From Basidiobolus meristosporus CBS 931.73 (Eukaryota; Basidiobolomycota; Basidiobolomycetes; Basidiobolales; Basidiobolaceae), in the NCBI GenBank assembly GCA_002104905.1, contig MCFE01000352.1:24318-88317 (forward strand): DNA of 64,000 nucleotides, in the 5' to 3' direction. Below the pieces are notes generated by a model. The model made no database searches. It saw only the letters and a program-made list of their open reading frames with translations, and was not told the origin of the DNA. A program made the translations under genes and the position numbers. Within the stretch, counting starts at the first letter, position 1. Each line of letters opens with the position of its first letter. Of the stretch, positions 21,635 through 33,635 are shown one piece after another.

Positions 21635-22255
21635 ATGGTCAACATACTTCGAGGCTATCCCATCCCAATCATAGTGATTCTTCTACAGTGCATTCTTTAC
21701 GGCTATATATCGTATGTTTACCAGGGCAAATTGCCAGACCCTGTGCCTATACGTTTCCAGGGCCAACAGGCTGTCCACTTTCAATCGAAACATAAATACT
21801 TCTCTATACATCTGGCCATCTTCTATCTAACTACCATATTCCTTTTTCTCACTGGACTATTGGTGGCCACTCGGTTGCCAGCCAGGTATCTTAGTATTCC
21901 AGGAAAAGAGAATTGGCTTGGGATCCAGACCAAAGAAAAAATCGTGAAGGTTCTTAGTTCGAAGTACTGTTTATGGGTGACGGTGTTCACAGCCCAGTTC
22001 TTACTAGAGCTCAACACTCTTCTGTACGAGGTAAAGAATCCCCTCCATTGTCTACACATTGTATGTGCCTAAAGGATCTCCAACTTGCAATAGCTGTCGC
22101 TTAGGAAAAGTTTCCAGTTGTTCTGGTTCTTCTGGATCTTCCTTGGTGTATACCTGATCGAACTGGCGGCAAGCACCTTGATCGGGTATTTCAAAATCCG
22201 CTCTGTAGGGACCCTGCAAGGAATAGAGGATTTCCAGCCATCTTTCTTTATTTAA
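21635..22255 (+). CDS. Small four-helix membrane protein with DUF1648-like N-terminus
   Basis: Two exons, 21635-22030 and 22118-22255, 177 residues. Four predicted membrane helices: IPIIVILLQCILYGYISYVY, LAIFYLTTIFLFLTGLLVA, YCLWVTVFTAQFLLEL and LFWFFWIFLGVYLIEL. Between helices 1 and 2, LPDPVPIRFQGQQAVHFQSK has the layout of the DUF1648 family (LPxxxPxHFxxxGxxxxWxSK), known mostly from bacterial membrane proteins such as SdpI relatives. The acceptor at 22117 (TTTCCAG) is the one that keeps helix 4 in frame; an upstream AG gives an early shift. Function is unknown. The bacterial flavour of the motif makes old horizontal transfer possible, but the gene has an intron. Confidence 0.6.
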
Positions 22256-22507
22256 TTGATTTCCCCTGTTGCATTACCCTGTACATTCAGCACGCGTATT
22301 TTTATTGCCTTCTACAGAGGCCATTAATCTCGACATGTTTGGGAGTTACTTTAGATCATCCTGTATATCCAAAACTCCTCTATAAACTATACACTCTACA
22401 TCATTGTGGGTAATGTTTATTCGGTTGTTTACAGCGACGTCGACTACCCGGGGATAAAGTGGTTTATCATATACTACACACATAAATATATCTAATTGAT
22501 ATTCAGG

Positions 22508-23531
22508 TCATTTCAGGTAAAGTCCCAGTAGCAATAGATAACAAATGCTCCCACCAGGGGAGTTCTTCTCACTGGAGCTCATCAGATGGTTGCTTCCAGA
22601 CGGTATGTCGGATTTCGATGGTTTGGCAGGCTTGGCATCGGCGGTTAGGCCTGGCAACATCTCAGCCTCGGCTAGCTCACCTTCAGCCTCGCTCTCACTG
22701 TCATCATCGCCACGGATCTCGAATATTCGAGAGTAGCTATAATCGTGTTGCTTCGTACCGATGCGAAGATAATAGTGCTTGTTGGTTTTCAAGGTTCTTG
22801 GGACCAGCCAGACAAACTGGCTTTCATGCATGTCCACGGCTTCTGCCAGGGTACTGACCACCTTCTCCTTGAGAAGTAGCTGGAGCCGGGCTTTCTTGGG
22901 ACCCTGTCGACTTCCCATTGTATGAAGGGTCTCCCAGCGAATAACCACTTGTGTTCCTACCTGCCATTGTGTATTCTCCGAAGGAGTGGTGATGGTAAAA
23001 TCAAATGGAAAATCTATCAACGAGCGATAATTAGCCAAGAGATCACCGGATTTGCTCTCTCCTTAACTTACCATTGATGAATGAGGATTTATGCTTCGCG
23101 GACAAAGCCTGTGGTGGAGGATGAAGTGCTTGGTTGGATGTTATTGTAAGCGATGGTGAAGGTGAAGGTGAAGGTAAGGGCGAGTGGGATTGCGATAATG
23201 AAAATAATGGCGATGAAGAGGATGATGAAGGGGTTGGTCGCGACGGAGAGGGGGATGTTGAGGATGGCGGTGGTGTTGGTGTTGGCAGGACTGGCGGCGG
23301 AACCACCCCTGTCTCAATAATGTGTGGGGTTGAAGAGTGAGCTAGCAATGTGTCCTTGACGACGGACGCCCGAGGAAGGGCCGGTATGGGCCGCTTTTGG
23401 GTCATTGGTCGCATCGAAGAGAGGGATCCAGAGGCGTCAAGGGAATGTCTATGGTTCACCTGCACAAGAGAGGAGTAGCAAGATTGGCTCACTAACAGGG
23501 AGCAGACAAAGGAGCTAACAGTCCCTTTCAT
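22508..23531 (-). CDS. Kre9/KNH-like secreted, Ser/Pro-rich wall protein
   Basis: Two exons, 23531-23072 and 23013-22508, 321 residues. The signal peptide (MKGTVSSFVCSLLVSQSC) is followed by a disordered Pro/Ser/Thr segment with runs of PTPPP and SPSPS. The second exon carries one domain of the Kre9/KNH type: PFDFTITTPSENTQWQVGTQVVIRWET, a strand-rich middle (ARLQLLLKEKVVSTLA), WLVPRTL and HYYLRIG, with the SYSRIFEIRGD ending usual for this family. An acidic tail and a modest hydrophobic C-terminus (GGSICYLLLLGLYLK) follow; a GPI anchor is uncertain. Kre9/Knh proteins support beta-1,6-glucan assembly. The start at 23531 fits a TATATATA box 44 bp upstream; the frame also has an ATG at 23567, too close to that box. 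Confidence 0.75.
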
Positions 23532-23574
23532 ACGGAGACGAGAAATGAATTGGTGTTTTCCATACATTGAAAAC

Positions 23575-23582
23575 TATATATA
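23575..23582 (-). promoter_or_regulatory. TATA box of the Kre9/KNH-like gene
   Basis: TATATATA on the minus strand, 44 bp upstream of the ATG at 23531 and only about 8 bp upstream of the alternative ATG at 23567. It argues for the downstream start. Confidence 0.4.
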
Positions 23583-23693
23583 CTTCCACGTTTCACTCTT
23601 GAAAACGTTCATCTCGGAGATTGCGAATATTTCCCGTTTCAGGGATTTTCTCCTACTCGAGGGTTACCGGGTTTCACCAAGATAATGCAAACT

Positions 23694-24724
23694 TTATTTC
23701 TCCAATTTTTCCAGAACGTTGACAAACATGTATCTCGAGAAAATGATGTACAGCTGGCGGAACCAAACCAACTGACTTCTGTGGCAGGTCATTGCCTTGC
23801 GGGATGTCATGACCTCCTTGGGGCTGCTTACAAATGCCAATGTCTGCGGAATCCCGTCTGTCTCTTGGAAGAGAGAGCTGATGGAGAAAAGAATGTCGAT
23901 AAAAGTGATGTATTTTCTGACCAGCGGGACTGTGGTCAAAGTGTAGGTGGGGAGGTTATCGAAGTTGTACTTGGCCGAGCTAGCGAGCATATGTCTACAA
24001 TTGAGCCAAGGTGAGTCCAATAGGCGCAGCTACATCAATGGCGTTACAATATTACCTGATGCCGAAATAAGTGGCAATATGGTTGGTGTGCCCCGAGATG
24101 CCGTAGGTGTCGAAAGTCAAAAGCTACAACAGTACGAGTTCATATACGAGTCATGACAGGTGAGGTGAGATAAAGGCGAGATACCATATTGATGTTGTTT
24201 TTTGTGACATAATCTTCAACAGTCTTGGCCACAACAGCAGCGTGCCATATTTTAGTAGGGTGATCAGGCAGCTCCCTAAAGGGGTGAAGCTTAATAACTA
24301 GTGCATGAAGTTTCCGGCTAGCCAGAACACTTACGGGTGGTCTAAAGAATGGACATTCTCTGGCTTAACTCCCAACGCCACACAGCTCTTTACCAGTTCC
24401 TTTTCCCGAATCTCTCCCAATTTGTCGTGGTTACCTTACATTTTTGGTTAGCGTGAGACGGAAAGACCGATAAACACAAAGTTCACGTGTGTATATACCC
24501 TTTGACAAGCACAAAACGTGCACTTCGGTGGATGCTTGTAGTTTCAGAAGGGCAGGGCCAAAAAACATGCACTCGTCGTCGGGATGGGCTGTAACAAGTA
24601 AGACCTTCTTGATCCCATTTTCGGCTAGGGCCTTTGGAGCAGTTGGGGGACGCACTATACAAAACACGTAGACAAAGAAAGCAGGTATCGCCAAGGATAT
24701 CAAGAGTGGTAGAAAGTACTGCAT
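23694..24724 (-). CDS. GPI12: N-acetylglucosaminyl-phosphatidylinositol de-N-acetylase (PIG-L/Gpi12)
   Basis: Five exons, 24724-24499, 24434-24335, 24275-24185, 24123-24056 and 23994-23694, 261 residues, the usual family size. It catalyses the second step of GPI-anchor synthesis, removing acetate from GlcNAc-PI at the ER. An N-terminal membrane anchor (LPLLISLAIPAFFVYVFCI) is followed by the metal site AHPDDE, then LGEIREKELVKSCVALGV, FDTYGISGHTNHI with the second His pair, and a C-terminal segment with LVRKYITFIDI and AMTCHRSQLVWFRQLYIIFSRYM, where the MxxHxSQxxWFR block is diagnostic. Several neighbours (22508, 47032, perhaps 11311) may be clients of the anchor it helps make, but there is no sign of shared regulation. 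Confidence 0.92.
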
Positions 24725-24869
24725 CGCTATCGATTATGGCGTAGCGAAAATGACCCTCATAAATGGGAGGAATTATATCGTATTAGATCACATAAATAAA
24801 AAATTCTTGCTCTGGTTGGAGTGTCATAAAATAGTAGAATGCTGGCCCTGCTTGTTACTTGAACCAAAA

Positions 24870-25680
24870 ATGAACCGTCTCGTCGCCAGCTCCAGATTGT
24901 TGAAGCGTATTGCTCCTCTTACTCTCCGTTCCCTCAGGGGTAACCTTTCATAAACAAAGAGTATTGTAATTATTTCCGTAACTTAATATGTGCATATTTA
25001 GTTCAACAGGCCTATGTCAAGCCCTGTGTCTTGCCCTTCACCCAGCAATACTTTGCTCGCCAAGGTAGGCTTGGCTTCTATTGTCAGTACTTTGCGTACA
25101 ATATATTGACCATTTCTCACGAACGGATATAGCTCACTTCGTGGCAACCCCTCCTCTATACAACAATGCCAATGGTGGAGGCTTCAGTGACGCTGAGCAA
25201 CAAGCCCAACAGTATCTTGAAGAGGGTACCGAAGCCTTAAACAATGGTAAACTCGAGGAAGCTATTGTCCAATACACCAAATCAGTAGAGGTCAAGCCCA
25301 CTGCTACCGGTTACTACAATCTCGGCGTTTGCTACTACCAACTCGGACAACCCCAAGAGGCTGTTGACGCCTGGAAGCTTTCATTGAACTTGTCTCCCTC
25401 CCACTCCGACTTGCATCTCAACCTCGCCAGTGTTTACTACATGCACTTGAAAGATTCCGAGAAGGCTCTTGAGCATATTGAGCAGGCATCCAACTTAGCA
25501 CCCTACGATGGAGAGATTTTCTACAATTACGGGGTAATGCTCGATGCTTCGGGTAAACTGGAGCAAGCCATTGAGAAATACAAAATAGCCAAGGAGCTTG
25601 GTATCGAGCGAGCTGAAACCAACCTTAGAAACGCAATGGCTCGAATCTTGAAAGACAAAGTTACCCCCTCACCTCAATAG
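24870..25680 (+). CDS. Tetratricopeptide-repeat protein, probably mitochondrial
   Basis: Three exons, 24870-24939, 25002-25064 and 25133-25680, 226 residues. The first two exons encode an Arg/Ser/Leu-rich, acid-free N-terminus (MNRLVASSRLLKRIAPLTLRSLRG), a typical mitochondrial presequence. Exon 3 has about four TPR units: AQQYLEEGTEALNNGKLEEAIVQYTKSV, TGYYNLGVCYYQLGQPQEAVDAWKLSL, DLHLNLASVYYMHLKDSEKALEHIEQA and GEIFYNYGVMLDASGKLEQAIEKY. It probably acts as a scaffold in the matrix or inner membrane; the partner is unknown. Most of the sequence is TPR, so finer naming is not possible by eye. Confidence 0.75.
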
Positions 25681-26164
25681 AATCGGGAAAATCAATGCAT
25701 TATATTCATACATCAACATATAGCTATGATGACTATCAATAAACAATCCGCACCGCCATTTGCACTACAATTACCTTGTCTTGACCCAATGGGGAGTTTT
25801 GGACCAAACAACGCCTCAAGCGCCTTGGACGCACAGCGATTTACAGTTTGGTTGTCGATCAGGGAGGGAATTGGGGATTGTGAGCAAGAGGTGCATAAAT
25901 GACATGTGGCGAGCTCTGGCTTAAATCATCCATTGTACTGAGAAGAATGGTCAGCTTTTCTCCGATATTGTTTGTTTGTTTGTTAACTTTTGTTTATAGG
26001 CAAGCTAGGTGCTAGTTCACCTGGACGAACTAAAACTCATTTGAGACTCCTTCGCAGCCAATATTAGCTTTCAAGCCTGGTCTTAGTATTGGTCGGAAGA
26101 CTTTTGGAAATAGAGAATAGAACTTGAACTTCTTGAAGGAGTTCTGTATTGACCTTACCCTCAA

Positions 26165-27496
26165 ATGCCGGCCCAAATCAATCATTTGTTTTTGAACACC
26201 ATGAATACCACCCTTTCACACGGCGTACCCGAAGAACGCCTGAACTCCCCCACCATATCGATGACAACCAGAAGCCCAACCCTAATCAGCGACAATAGCT
26301 CATCATGCTGTGACTCCGACATTGACTCCATCGAGTTGAGTATCCATTCCCCGGTCACGCCATCCTTCGACATCAAAGATGAGCTGGAATACCCGTTTGA
26401 TACTCACTTGCAGAAGAAAGCCGCCTCAATACCTCAGCCTCACCATACCTCCGATTTCCTATCTGACTCTGAATTCTGGGAGTATCTGATCGACCACTAC
26501 CCATTGATGCTGGCCCACAACCGGGAACGAGTGGCCAAGAAGATTTATCAGGGGATCCCCGAGAATTACCGAGGCAGAGTGTGGCAGGCGATGTCGCAGT
26601 CAAAGACCACCTATCTTGATACGCTATACTCCCAACTGCTGACGGAGAGCTCGCCCTTCGAGGCTGATATACTTCTGGATTTGCCCAGGACTTTCCCCCG
26701 GATGGAGATGTTCAGAAAGAAGGGAGGCGAAGGCCAAGCACGTTTGTTTAATGTACTCAAGGCCTATTCGGTGTATGACCCAGAAATCGGCTACGCCCAG
26801 GGATTTGGCTACATCGTGGCGACCCTTTTACTTCACGTAAGGAGCTAACCAACCCACCCGCTAAACATTCGTTCATTAACCCTAACTTCCATTGGCAACA
26901 GATGTCAGAAAGTGAGGCTTTTTGCGTATTCGTGAGGTGAGTGACCTAATCAATGCCCTTGAACCACGACACACACTTAGCCAATACTCGCAACATATAG
27001 ACTCATGCAGTCCCACAATCTCCGGGAAATGTTTGGCTCTGACCTTCACCGTTTAGAATGTGGTGTGTACCAGTTTCGCTGCCTCTTGGCTGGCCATTTC
27101 CCCAAATTGGTGCATCATCTCGATGCACATAATGTTCGCACCGCAATGTACACGACCTCATGGTTCTTAACCCTCTTCACCAACGTTCTTCCTCAGTCCA
27201 TAGTACTCCGTTTGCTCGATGTGATGCTGCTGGAGGGCTTAACGGTGACGGTGATTCGAATGGGGCTCGCGCTAATGCATCAATGTTTGCCTGACCTGCT
27301 GAACGCAACAGACTACGGAGAGCTGATGAAAATAGTGACAGGAACGATATTTGAGATATCCCCAAGCAAAGAGGAAGAGCTCATCCAGTCCATCTGCTTA
27401 TTTACGGATGTTAATGAGCAGGAACTACGAGCGCTGAGGAACCGCCATAGATTATTAAGGGAGGTTTTTACCAGAAAACGAAACACGTTCGATTGA
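26165..27496 (+). CDS. TBC-domain Rab GTPase-activating protein
   Basis: Three exons, 26165-26836, 26902-26936 and 27001-27496, 400 residues. After a disordered N-terminus of about 95 residues the TBC domain starts at WEYLIDHYP. It has the arginine finger in GIPENYRGRVWQAMS (IPxxxRxxxW) and the glutamine finger in GYAQGFGYIV (YxQG), both needed for dual-finger catalysis. Later blocks are FRCLLAGHFPKLVHHLDAHNVRTAMYTTSWFLTLFTN and VLRLLDVMLLEGLTVTVIRMGLAL, in family order. It most resembles the Gyp5/EVI5 group. It accelerates GTP hydrolysis on a Rab in membrane traffic; which Rab cannot be told. The 35-nt middle exon is supported because frame and the conserved MSESEAFCVFVRLM reading are both kept. 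Confidence 0.88.
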
Positions 27497-28140
27497 TCCA
27501 ACTAGACCATGAAAACGCGATCCATTAATCCGATTAGGCTATTATTTTACCTCTTTATTTTCAAATTAATTATGTGATTTCATACTATAGACATTCAATA
27601 TATTAAATCCTATCAATGCATTTCCTGTTGTGTCGGCTTTCCCAGGATCTAAAAGCTTGTGCAATGTTGAGTGCCGATCACATATATACACCTTGATGGT
27701 TGGTTGAAGTCCCCTTGAGCAGAGATGACTCTATCTTTGGGATGTTTGTTCATGACCAAAGGTAAGACCACTGGATCTGCATTTCCTACCTGTGAAGCAT
27801 TATTGCTACTGTTTGCCGATCTGGGTTATTTTCATCTTTAATGCCCCAGTAATCTTGTACGCATGAATTCAGGTTCGAAACTCAAGTATCGCCTACGTCA
27901 ATGGATTTGGTGTGGTCAGGAAGAGAAACGCGCTCGATTAATCCGATTAGGGAATTATATCCTGTGTCACTTTGCTCCAAGTCCGATCTATAGGCTATAT
28001 CAGCATTTATTATATGGAGATTGAATTGAAAAATTACATTCGGCTGTAAGAGGTGTAATCTAATGGTTCGTTTCTGGTTGCTCTAGTCAAGCGGCGCTCT
28101 TGCGCGAGCGAATGAAGCGTGTGATTAAGAGCGCGAAATC
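27497..28140. other. Intergenic region, convergent gene ends
   Basis: Between the stop of the TBC gene and the 3' end of the CYSTM-like gene. AT-rich, no convincing open frame. The phrase GATTAATCCGATTAG recurs in this neighbourhood (27520, 27936 and, in diverged form, 28925), perhaps remains of a short dispersed element. No tRNA fold was recognised. Confidence 0.35.
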
Positions 28141-28622
28141 TTAGCATAGCGCGTCGAAGCAGCAGCAGAGACAGGTACCAAGAGCACTAGATATCGACCA
28201 ACATTAGCATGTTGTTATCTTGCATGAAGTATAGGCGATCTACTTACCATCCCAAGCATAAACCATCATCCTTATCTTGTGGCTGTTGTTGGACAATAAT
28301 GGTTTGCGGTTGCTGCTGTTGTTGTGGTTGTTGTTGTTGTGGGGGATAGTAACCTGGAAACGGAAGGTTTAGTTACAGTTGAGAGCAACGAAGATCATGC
28401 TACTTAATCACCTTGTGGTGGAGGATTGTAAGCGCCAGCAGAGCCTTGGTAGTTGGCAGCCTGTCCGCCATCACCATAATAACCTTGAGCAGGTGGTTGA
28501 GGATAAGGGCTGTACTGAGGCTGTTGTTGTTGACCATATTGGGGCTGTTGGCCATATTGTGGTTGACCATAGGGAGCACCACCTTGAGCAGGGTAGCCTT
28601 TATCTTGAGGATATTCACTCAT
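28141..28622 (-). CDS. CYSTM-like small protein with Tyr/Pro/Gln-rich N-terminus
   Basis: Three exons, 28622-28412, 28353-28248 and 28186-28141, 120 residues. The N-terminal 85 residues are low-complexity: repeats of PQYGQQ, PYPQPPAQGYYG, and a Gln tract. The short last exon completes a Cys-rich tail (GLCLGCALGTCLCCCFDALC) that ends the protein, the signature of CYSTM-type tail modules, which are thought to associate with membranes by their cysteines and are linked to stress tolerance in fungi and plants. The tail is visible only when the 46-nt third exon is included; the frame joins TG|T to make a Cys. Function is not known; membrane association is an inference. Confidence 0.75.
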
Positions 28623-29190
28623 CACTGGAGGTTATTGACAATAGACTAGGAGTAAGAGTAAGAGCTGTCAAAGGGATGACGGGAACGACTTGATTTAAAA
28701 ACTAAACCGAGATCGGGTAGTGTAAGACTATTGGCTGTTGGAAAAGCGACTGAGAAATTTTATGGATCAGGATGACTTTACGGCCTTATATACTGTGGAT
28801 TCCGGGTTCGGGCTCAACACGAAATTCCTCGATGAAATATCTAGAAAATCCATCATACAATTTCTACATTCTACACAGAAGTATCGCCAAAGGATGGAAT
28901 GCCAAGCCAAAATGAGCGATCGATAAATCCGATTCCGGCTAATCTTATTAAGCATGATTCTTAACATTCAACGCACTTGTCGAGGGCGAAGTGGTTTTGG
29001 AATGATGTTGATTTTTTATTTATGCACGAAACAAGACAACAATTCCAGGTCACGTGGGGATGAGATCTTTGTGGCTCACGGGCGGAATGCTCATTTGAAT
29101 GCAAACAAGCAACCAGTTCAAGGAGCAGCCGAATCTTCAGTCTATTGTGAAATGAACTTCGGCAACCCGCCATACTTTCCTGAGCAAAGT

Positions 29191-32100
29191 ATGCCACAAA
29201 AGACAGTTGAGAGCTCTAGTTTCTATCCTGATTTGGCAAGTTTTCTGTCTGAACTTGAGGTGCCTACTCCTGCTGCTGTCAATGCTCTTCACAGCCTACA
29301 GAAGGAGCCCAGTGGTTGGCAGTTAGCTTCTGCCCTCTTGGAAACGAACGTAGGTCCTTCCATATATCGCCAAGCCTGTTGAAGGCACCGCTAACCGCTT
29401 GGCTTTACAGTCTTCACAAAACCAATTCTTTGGGGCACACACATACCAAATTAAGATATCGAGAGATTGGTAAGTAGATTCAAAGAATCAAAACATGGAT
29501 TCACTTATCTGATGTCTTTGGGATGTAGGGATACATTACCGGAGGATCAGGTTCACCGGCTACGCGAAGAACTTCTAAAATGGATAGTGGAATTCAGCAA
29601 CGGACCCAACCTAGTATTGACAAAACTCTGCCAAGCGGTGGGTAGTTCTCCTACCCAAGCCAGAAACCCACTTTCTCTAATCTTTGTATTTTCCCTGACC
29701 TCCAGTTGACCACGTATGCTTTACGAACCGTCCCCGATCAATGGACCAATTTCATCCCGGCCACTTTGCAGGCTTTAGAATCGGAATCGAAAAACCCTCA
29801 CGGCAGACCTGTGAATAATGAGAACGCTTTCCTGGAGATTTTGACGCTTATTCCAGAGGAGCTCAACCGAGCCGATTTAGTCGGCTCCAAAAAGTAGGGC
29901 CAGAATTTTCACTCCCTCCCTCACTCGCCCATCATAGGTATTCATGCTTTTTGCAGGAGCCAATTCAACCAAGAACTCCTAAACTCGATCCCCTTGGTGC
30001 TTAATACAGTCGGGGCATTTTTATCTGACGACACTCGGACAGACCCCGCCTACGACTTTTTACGCCAAAAGTCTCTCCGATGCTTGCAAAGCTGGATTCA
30101 GTACGGAATCCCTCCAGAGTAGGTGTTGCCAGTTACTTGCTTGCATGGATGAAAAAATTCATGAATGTCTAGCTCTCTAGCCCCCATATTCAACCGAGCA
30201 TTAGATCTTCTAAGGAGGGAATCCACCTTCGAAGCATCTATCGAGGTACTTATCGAGCTATTGACCCGCCAAGGAAGCTCGCAGTATGGCAACACTCTGA
30301 GTGAAAGCTTCTTCCGGTGTATTGCCAGCCCGTGGATGAAAAGCACAACCGAGGCATCTATTAGTGGTAAGTAACGGATCTCCCAGCAATCCTTACCTGA
30401 CTTGGCTTATTGAAAAAAGTTATCTAGAGAGTAATGACGACGTTGCAGCATATCTAGCCCGGCTTCTTACCACCTACGGGGAGGAGTTTACCGAGTACAT
30501 AGTTCAACACCTTTCAAACCCTGACGTGGGAGTTTATCTCGAGATGATGATCGGATTTATAGGCTTTCCAGGATATTTTGCAGCCGACCAGGAGATATCC
30601 TTTCAACAATGTTGAGGAGACGCCATTCGTTTCCACCATTTTTGTGCCTTGACTCCTTGATACATTAGTGAAATCCCGTTGAATTTTTGGTACTTGCTGC
30701 AAGAGAGCATTCTCGATTTGACGATAGAATGCGAAGATCAAGCCATCATTCAGAGGACCAAGACCATCGCTTCAATGGTCTTTTCAAAGCTGGTTCAAGT
30801 CTTGAGGCAAAAGATTGAGTATCCCAGTGAAGAGGAATGGTCATCGTGGAGCAAAGGTGCCTTACCCAATATAGATTCATGCAGTGCTATGTCTAAACCA
30901 TATCAGATGTTAGAGAGCGGTTTAAAATCTATCGGCGCGACGTCGGCGACACTTTGATTAATTCGTACCTCGTATTGCACGGCGAGATGCTGGAGTATCT
31001 ACTGGATCTAGCCGCCACTCAGTTAAGCAGCGATCGTGCCGTGTCTCACTGGCAGGTAAGCCATCCCCTTGCATGGATTGTTGATTTCGATCGGCCTAAC
31101 ACCTGGCAATTAGGACTTGGAGTCAACCTTGTTCTGTTTACGTTCTATATCAGAGGCGGTATCCAGTGAAGATCCACATATCGCCAGATTGTTTGGTGAT
31201 GAGATCCTTGGGCGGCTCCCCGTTCAGGGCCACAACAAGATCCGGTTGACGACACTTCAGATTCTAGGTATCAGTCGTGCGTTGCTAGCCTCCTTGCTGC
31301 ACCTTTTTAAAACACCATAACAGGTTCTTATGCTGACTGGCTCAAGAGACATCCACAGCATTTATTACCCTCCTTGAACTTCATCATCCCTACTCTTTCT
31401 GATCCCGAACTAGCCTTCATTGCCGCCAGCTCATTCAAGGATATCTGTGATACTTGCCGAGCTGAACTGGTGGATGGGGTCGAGTCTTTGGTTACCATGT
31501 ACACGCACATCAGCAGCTCCATTGAGGTATGTCATCATGATTCACGAGGGATCCGGCCTTGGTCCGGTAACTGATGACTTGGGTACCAGGAAAGAGAGAA
31601 GCAAAAGGTTCTGGAATCCATCTCCGCAGTGATTCAAGCTTTACCACCTCGAAAAACTCTCGAGCCACTTTCGGTGAGTGATTGCTGGGCTTCTGCATGG
31701 TGAAAGCGATTCTCATGGAAATATGCGATGTATTGATTAGGTGCTTATCGGGGATATTCTTCAAACCATAACCAAAGCATTCGACGTAGGAAAACAGGCA
31801 GGTCTTTTGGATCCCCCATTCTCGCGTACACCATCTAACCCTTTACCACAGACGGGGAATTTCCTCGAATGTCGACCAGTCGTCCTGAGCCACATTCTTT
31901 ATCTTGTTGCCTGCTGTCGTGGTATCCAGCCACCTGATGACGAACCTACAAACGCCGCAGAACCAGACGAGACCAACGCTGTGCTGAATCTACCCGAAGC
32001 CCAACGGGTCTCGGTTGCCATATGGGGATTGGTTGAGGAGATCTCTAAAGCCTACTGCCAAGACGAAGAGATCATGGAGGTATGCCGGTTTCTCTTCCGC

Positions 32101-33298
32101 CCGCGCCTTATGTCCAAACGAATGACATCTCGATCAATCTAGGCCATATGCTCGCTGTTGAATACAAGCATCATGTCGTCTTCACATGTCTTCACCATGG
32201 GTTTCTCCAATATGGCCAGCTTTTTGCACCAGACTTACCAGAGATACCAACACCCTTACATCCTAGACACCGTTTGCCAGTTGGTTACCGTATATGGCAG
32301 TGAAGAGCAGAACGTCATGATCCTGAGCGAGCTATTGGCTACCCTGACTGGCATTACCTTGGGAAATATTCGAAATCTTCAGGGTACGCTTAAGCAGTTA
32401 TCAACAATTGAGATCGCACAACGATTCTAATCATCGCACACAGGCATGGAGGAGAATCCGCATTTGACCAGCTCCTACTTCGGAATGCTCTCCCGAGTAA
32501 GTCGTCTATATCGGGCATTCTTGGATAACCAGAGTAATTGACCGCATCCACCAGTATGTCCGCAAATGCCCAGTAGCCTTGTTCACCACGCCACCGGACG
32601 TATTCAACAACATCATCCTATTCGCAGTATCAGGGCTTGGGCTGCAAGAACGTTTGGCCCTTCGATCGGGAATCGGCTTTATGGTAAAACCATAGGAATT
32701 GGTTGAGGATCGAGCACCCACGACTAAACCCCCAATTAGGTTGATTTGATTGGCTTGAACACCGGGAACCAGGCCATATTGGATAGCATCGACCACGTGG
32801 TTAATACATTCGGCCAGCAAATCATGCAAGAACTCTTGATGGTAAGAAACAGCCTTTCGTATCTGACGGCCTATCGACTAACAGCAACCTCCATGTGTAG
32901 GGAATTGGAGGAAGATTGCCTCGCTCCTTTGTCACCTTGCTTACGGATCTTCTGTACAAGCTCACGGGAAAATATATCCAGAACTGTCGCCAATGGTTGG
33001 CCATTCTGTTGGCCCAGGTAAGCGGGCTTTTCCTCGAGGTTGCGGCGCCATCCTCCCATCGACTAACCCCTTCCTGTAGGAGAATTTCCCCTCCTCGCAC
33101 ATCGACAAACCCTCCAAAGAGGCGTTCGCCAAGAGCATCATGACGTGAGAGAACCATGGGATTACTATTTGACGGGACATTTCGACTGACATCTCCTCTC
33201 TGTATAGGACACGCGGAGTGAAACGCTTCAAGGAAATCGTGACGGAATTCTCCTTGCGTTGCCGAAGAATGGAGAATAGCGCGTACGGATCCACCTAG
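29191..33298 (+). CDS. Importin-13-type karyopherin beta (20 exons)
   Basis: Nuclear transport receptor. Exons: 29191-29349, 29411-29469, 29529-29637, 29706-29893, 29957-30118, 30173-30366, 30428-30594, 30664-30856, 30916-31055, 31114-31267, 31324-31526, 31590-31673, 31741-32079, 32143-32383, 32444-32496, 32555-32683, 32740-32841, 32901-33017, 33080-33144, 33208-33298; 983 codons including stop, so 982 residues against 963 for human IPO13. Marks: WQLASALLETN and NQFFGAHTYQIKISRDW, LREELLKWIVEFSNGPNLVLTKLCQAL (importin-beta N region), then HEAT repeats, FWYLLQE, IYRRDVGDTL, YADWLKRHP, and a C-terminus with GIGGRLPRSFVTLLTDLLY and VKRFKEIVTEFSLRCR matching IPO13. The seventh intron (30595-30663) is of the AT-AC minor class. 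An in-frame ATG at 29152 would add 13 residues. Confidence 0.85.
30595..30663 (+). other. U12-type AT-AC intron in the importin-13 gene
   Basis: 69 nt starting ATATCCTTTC, which matches the minor-class donor (ATATCCTTT), and ending GATAC. Eleven nt before the end lies TGCCTTGAC, close to the minor branch site (TTCCTTRAC). Removing exactly this segment joins CAG GAG to ATT AGT GAA ATC and yields DQEISEIPLNFWYLLQE, as in IPO13 proteins. No GT-AG choice examined here keeps the frame: the only nearby GT leaves the wrong phase and the unspliced frame stops at TGA. Confidence 0.85.
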
Positions 33299-33635
33299 AG
33301 ATAAAACACCCGGATATCTCGACCCAACCCTACCCCACCCCCAGTTCAGAAAGCAGCAGCAATAAAGGCCCAACATTCACATTCGGTGGCTTAGTTGTCT
33401 AGTGTGAAGTTCAAGAACATCACCGGTTTATTTCGTATTTTATCCCAACACAACAATCGTTGGTAAAGAAAGAGAAAGGATCAGGTATAAATCGGACTTT
33501 TAAGGGTCGAACGAGATCATCAATATTCTGGGTAAGCTAGATGGTTGGAAATTTCTATTCGCGATATCCACTCGAGTGTATGTAGCGTTGCTTTGGGTGA
33601 CGAAAAAAATCCTATACCTTTCGGTTACGGCGCGC

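Noticed and set aside
22508-25680. A GPI-anchor biosynthesis/wall gene cluster (Kre9-like, GPI12 and neighbours)
   Set aside because: Adjacent genes are unrelated in function and orientation is mixed; neighbourhood alone does not support a cluster.
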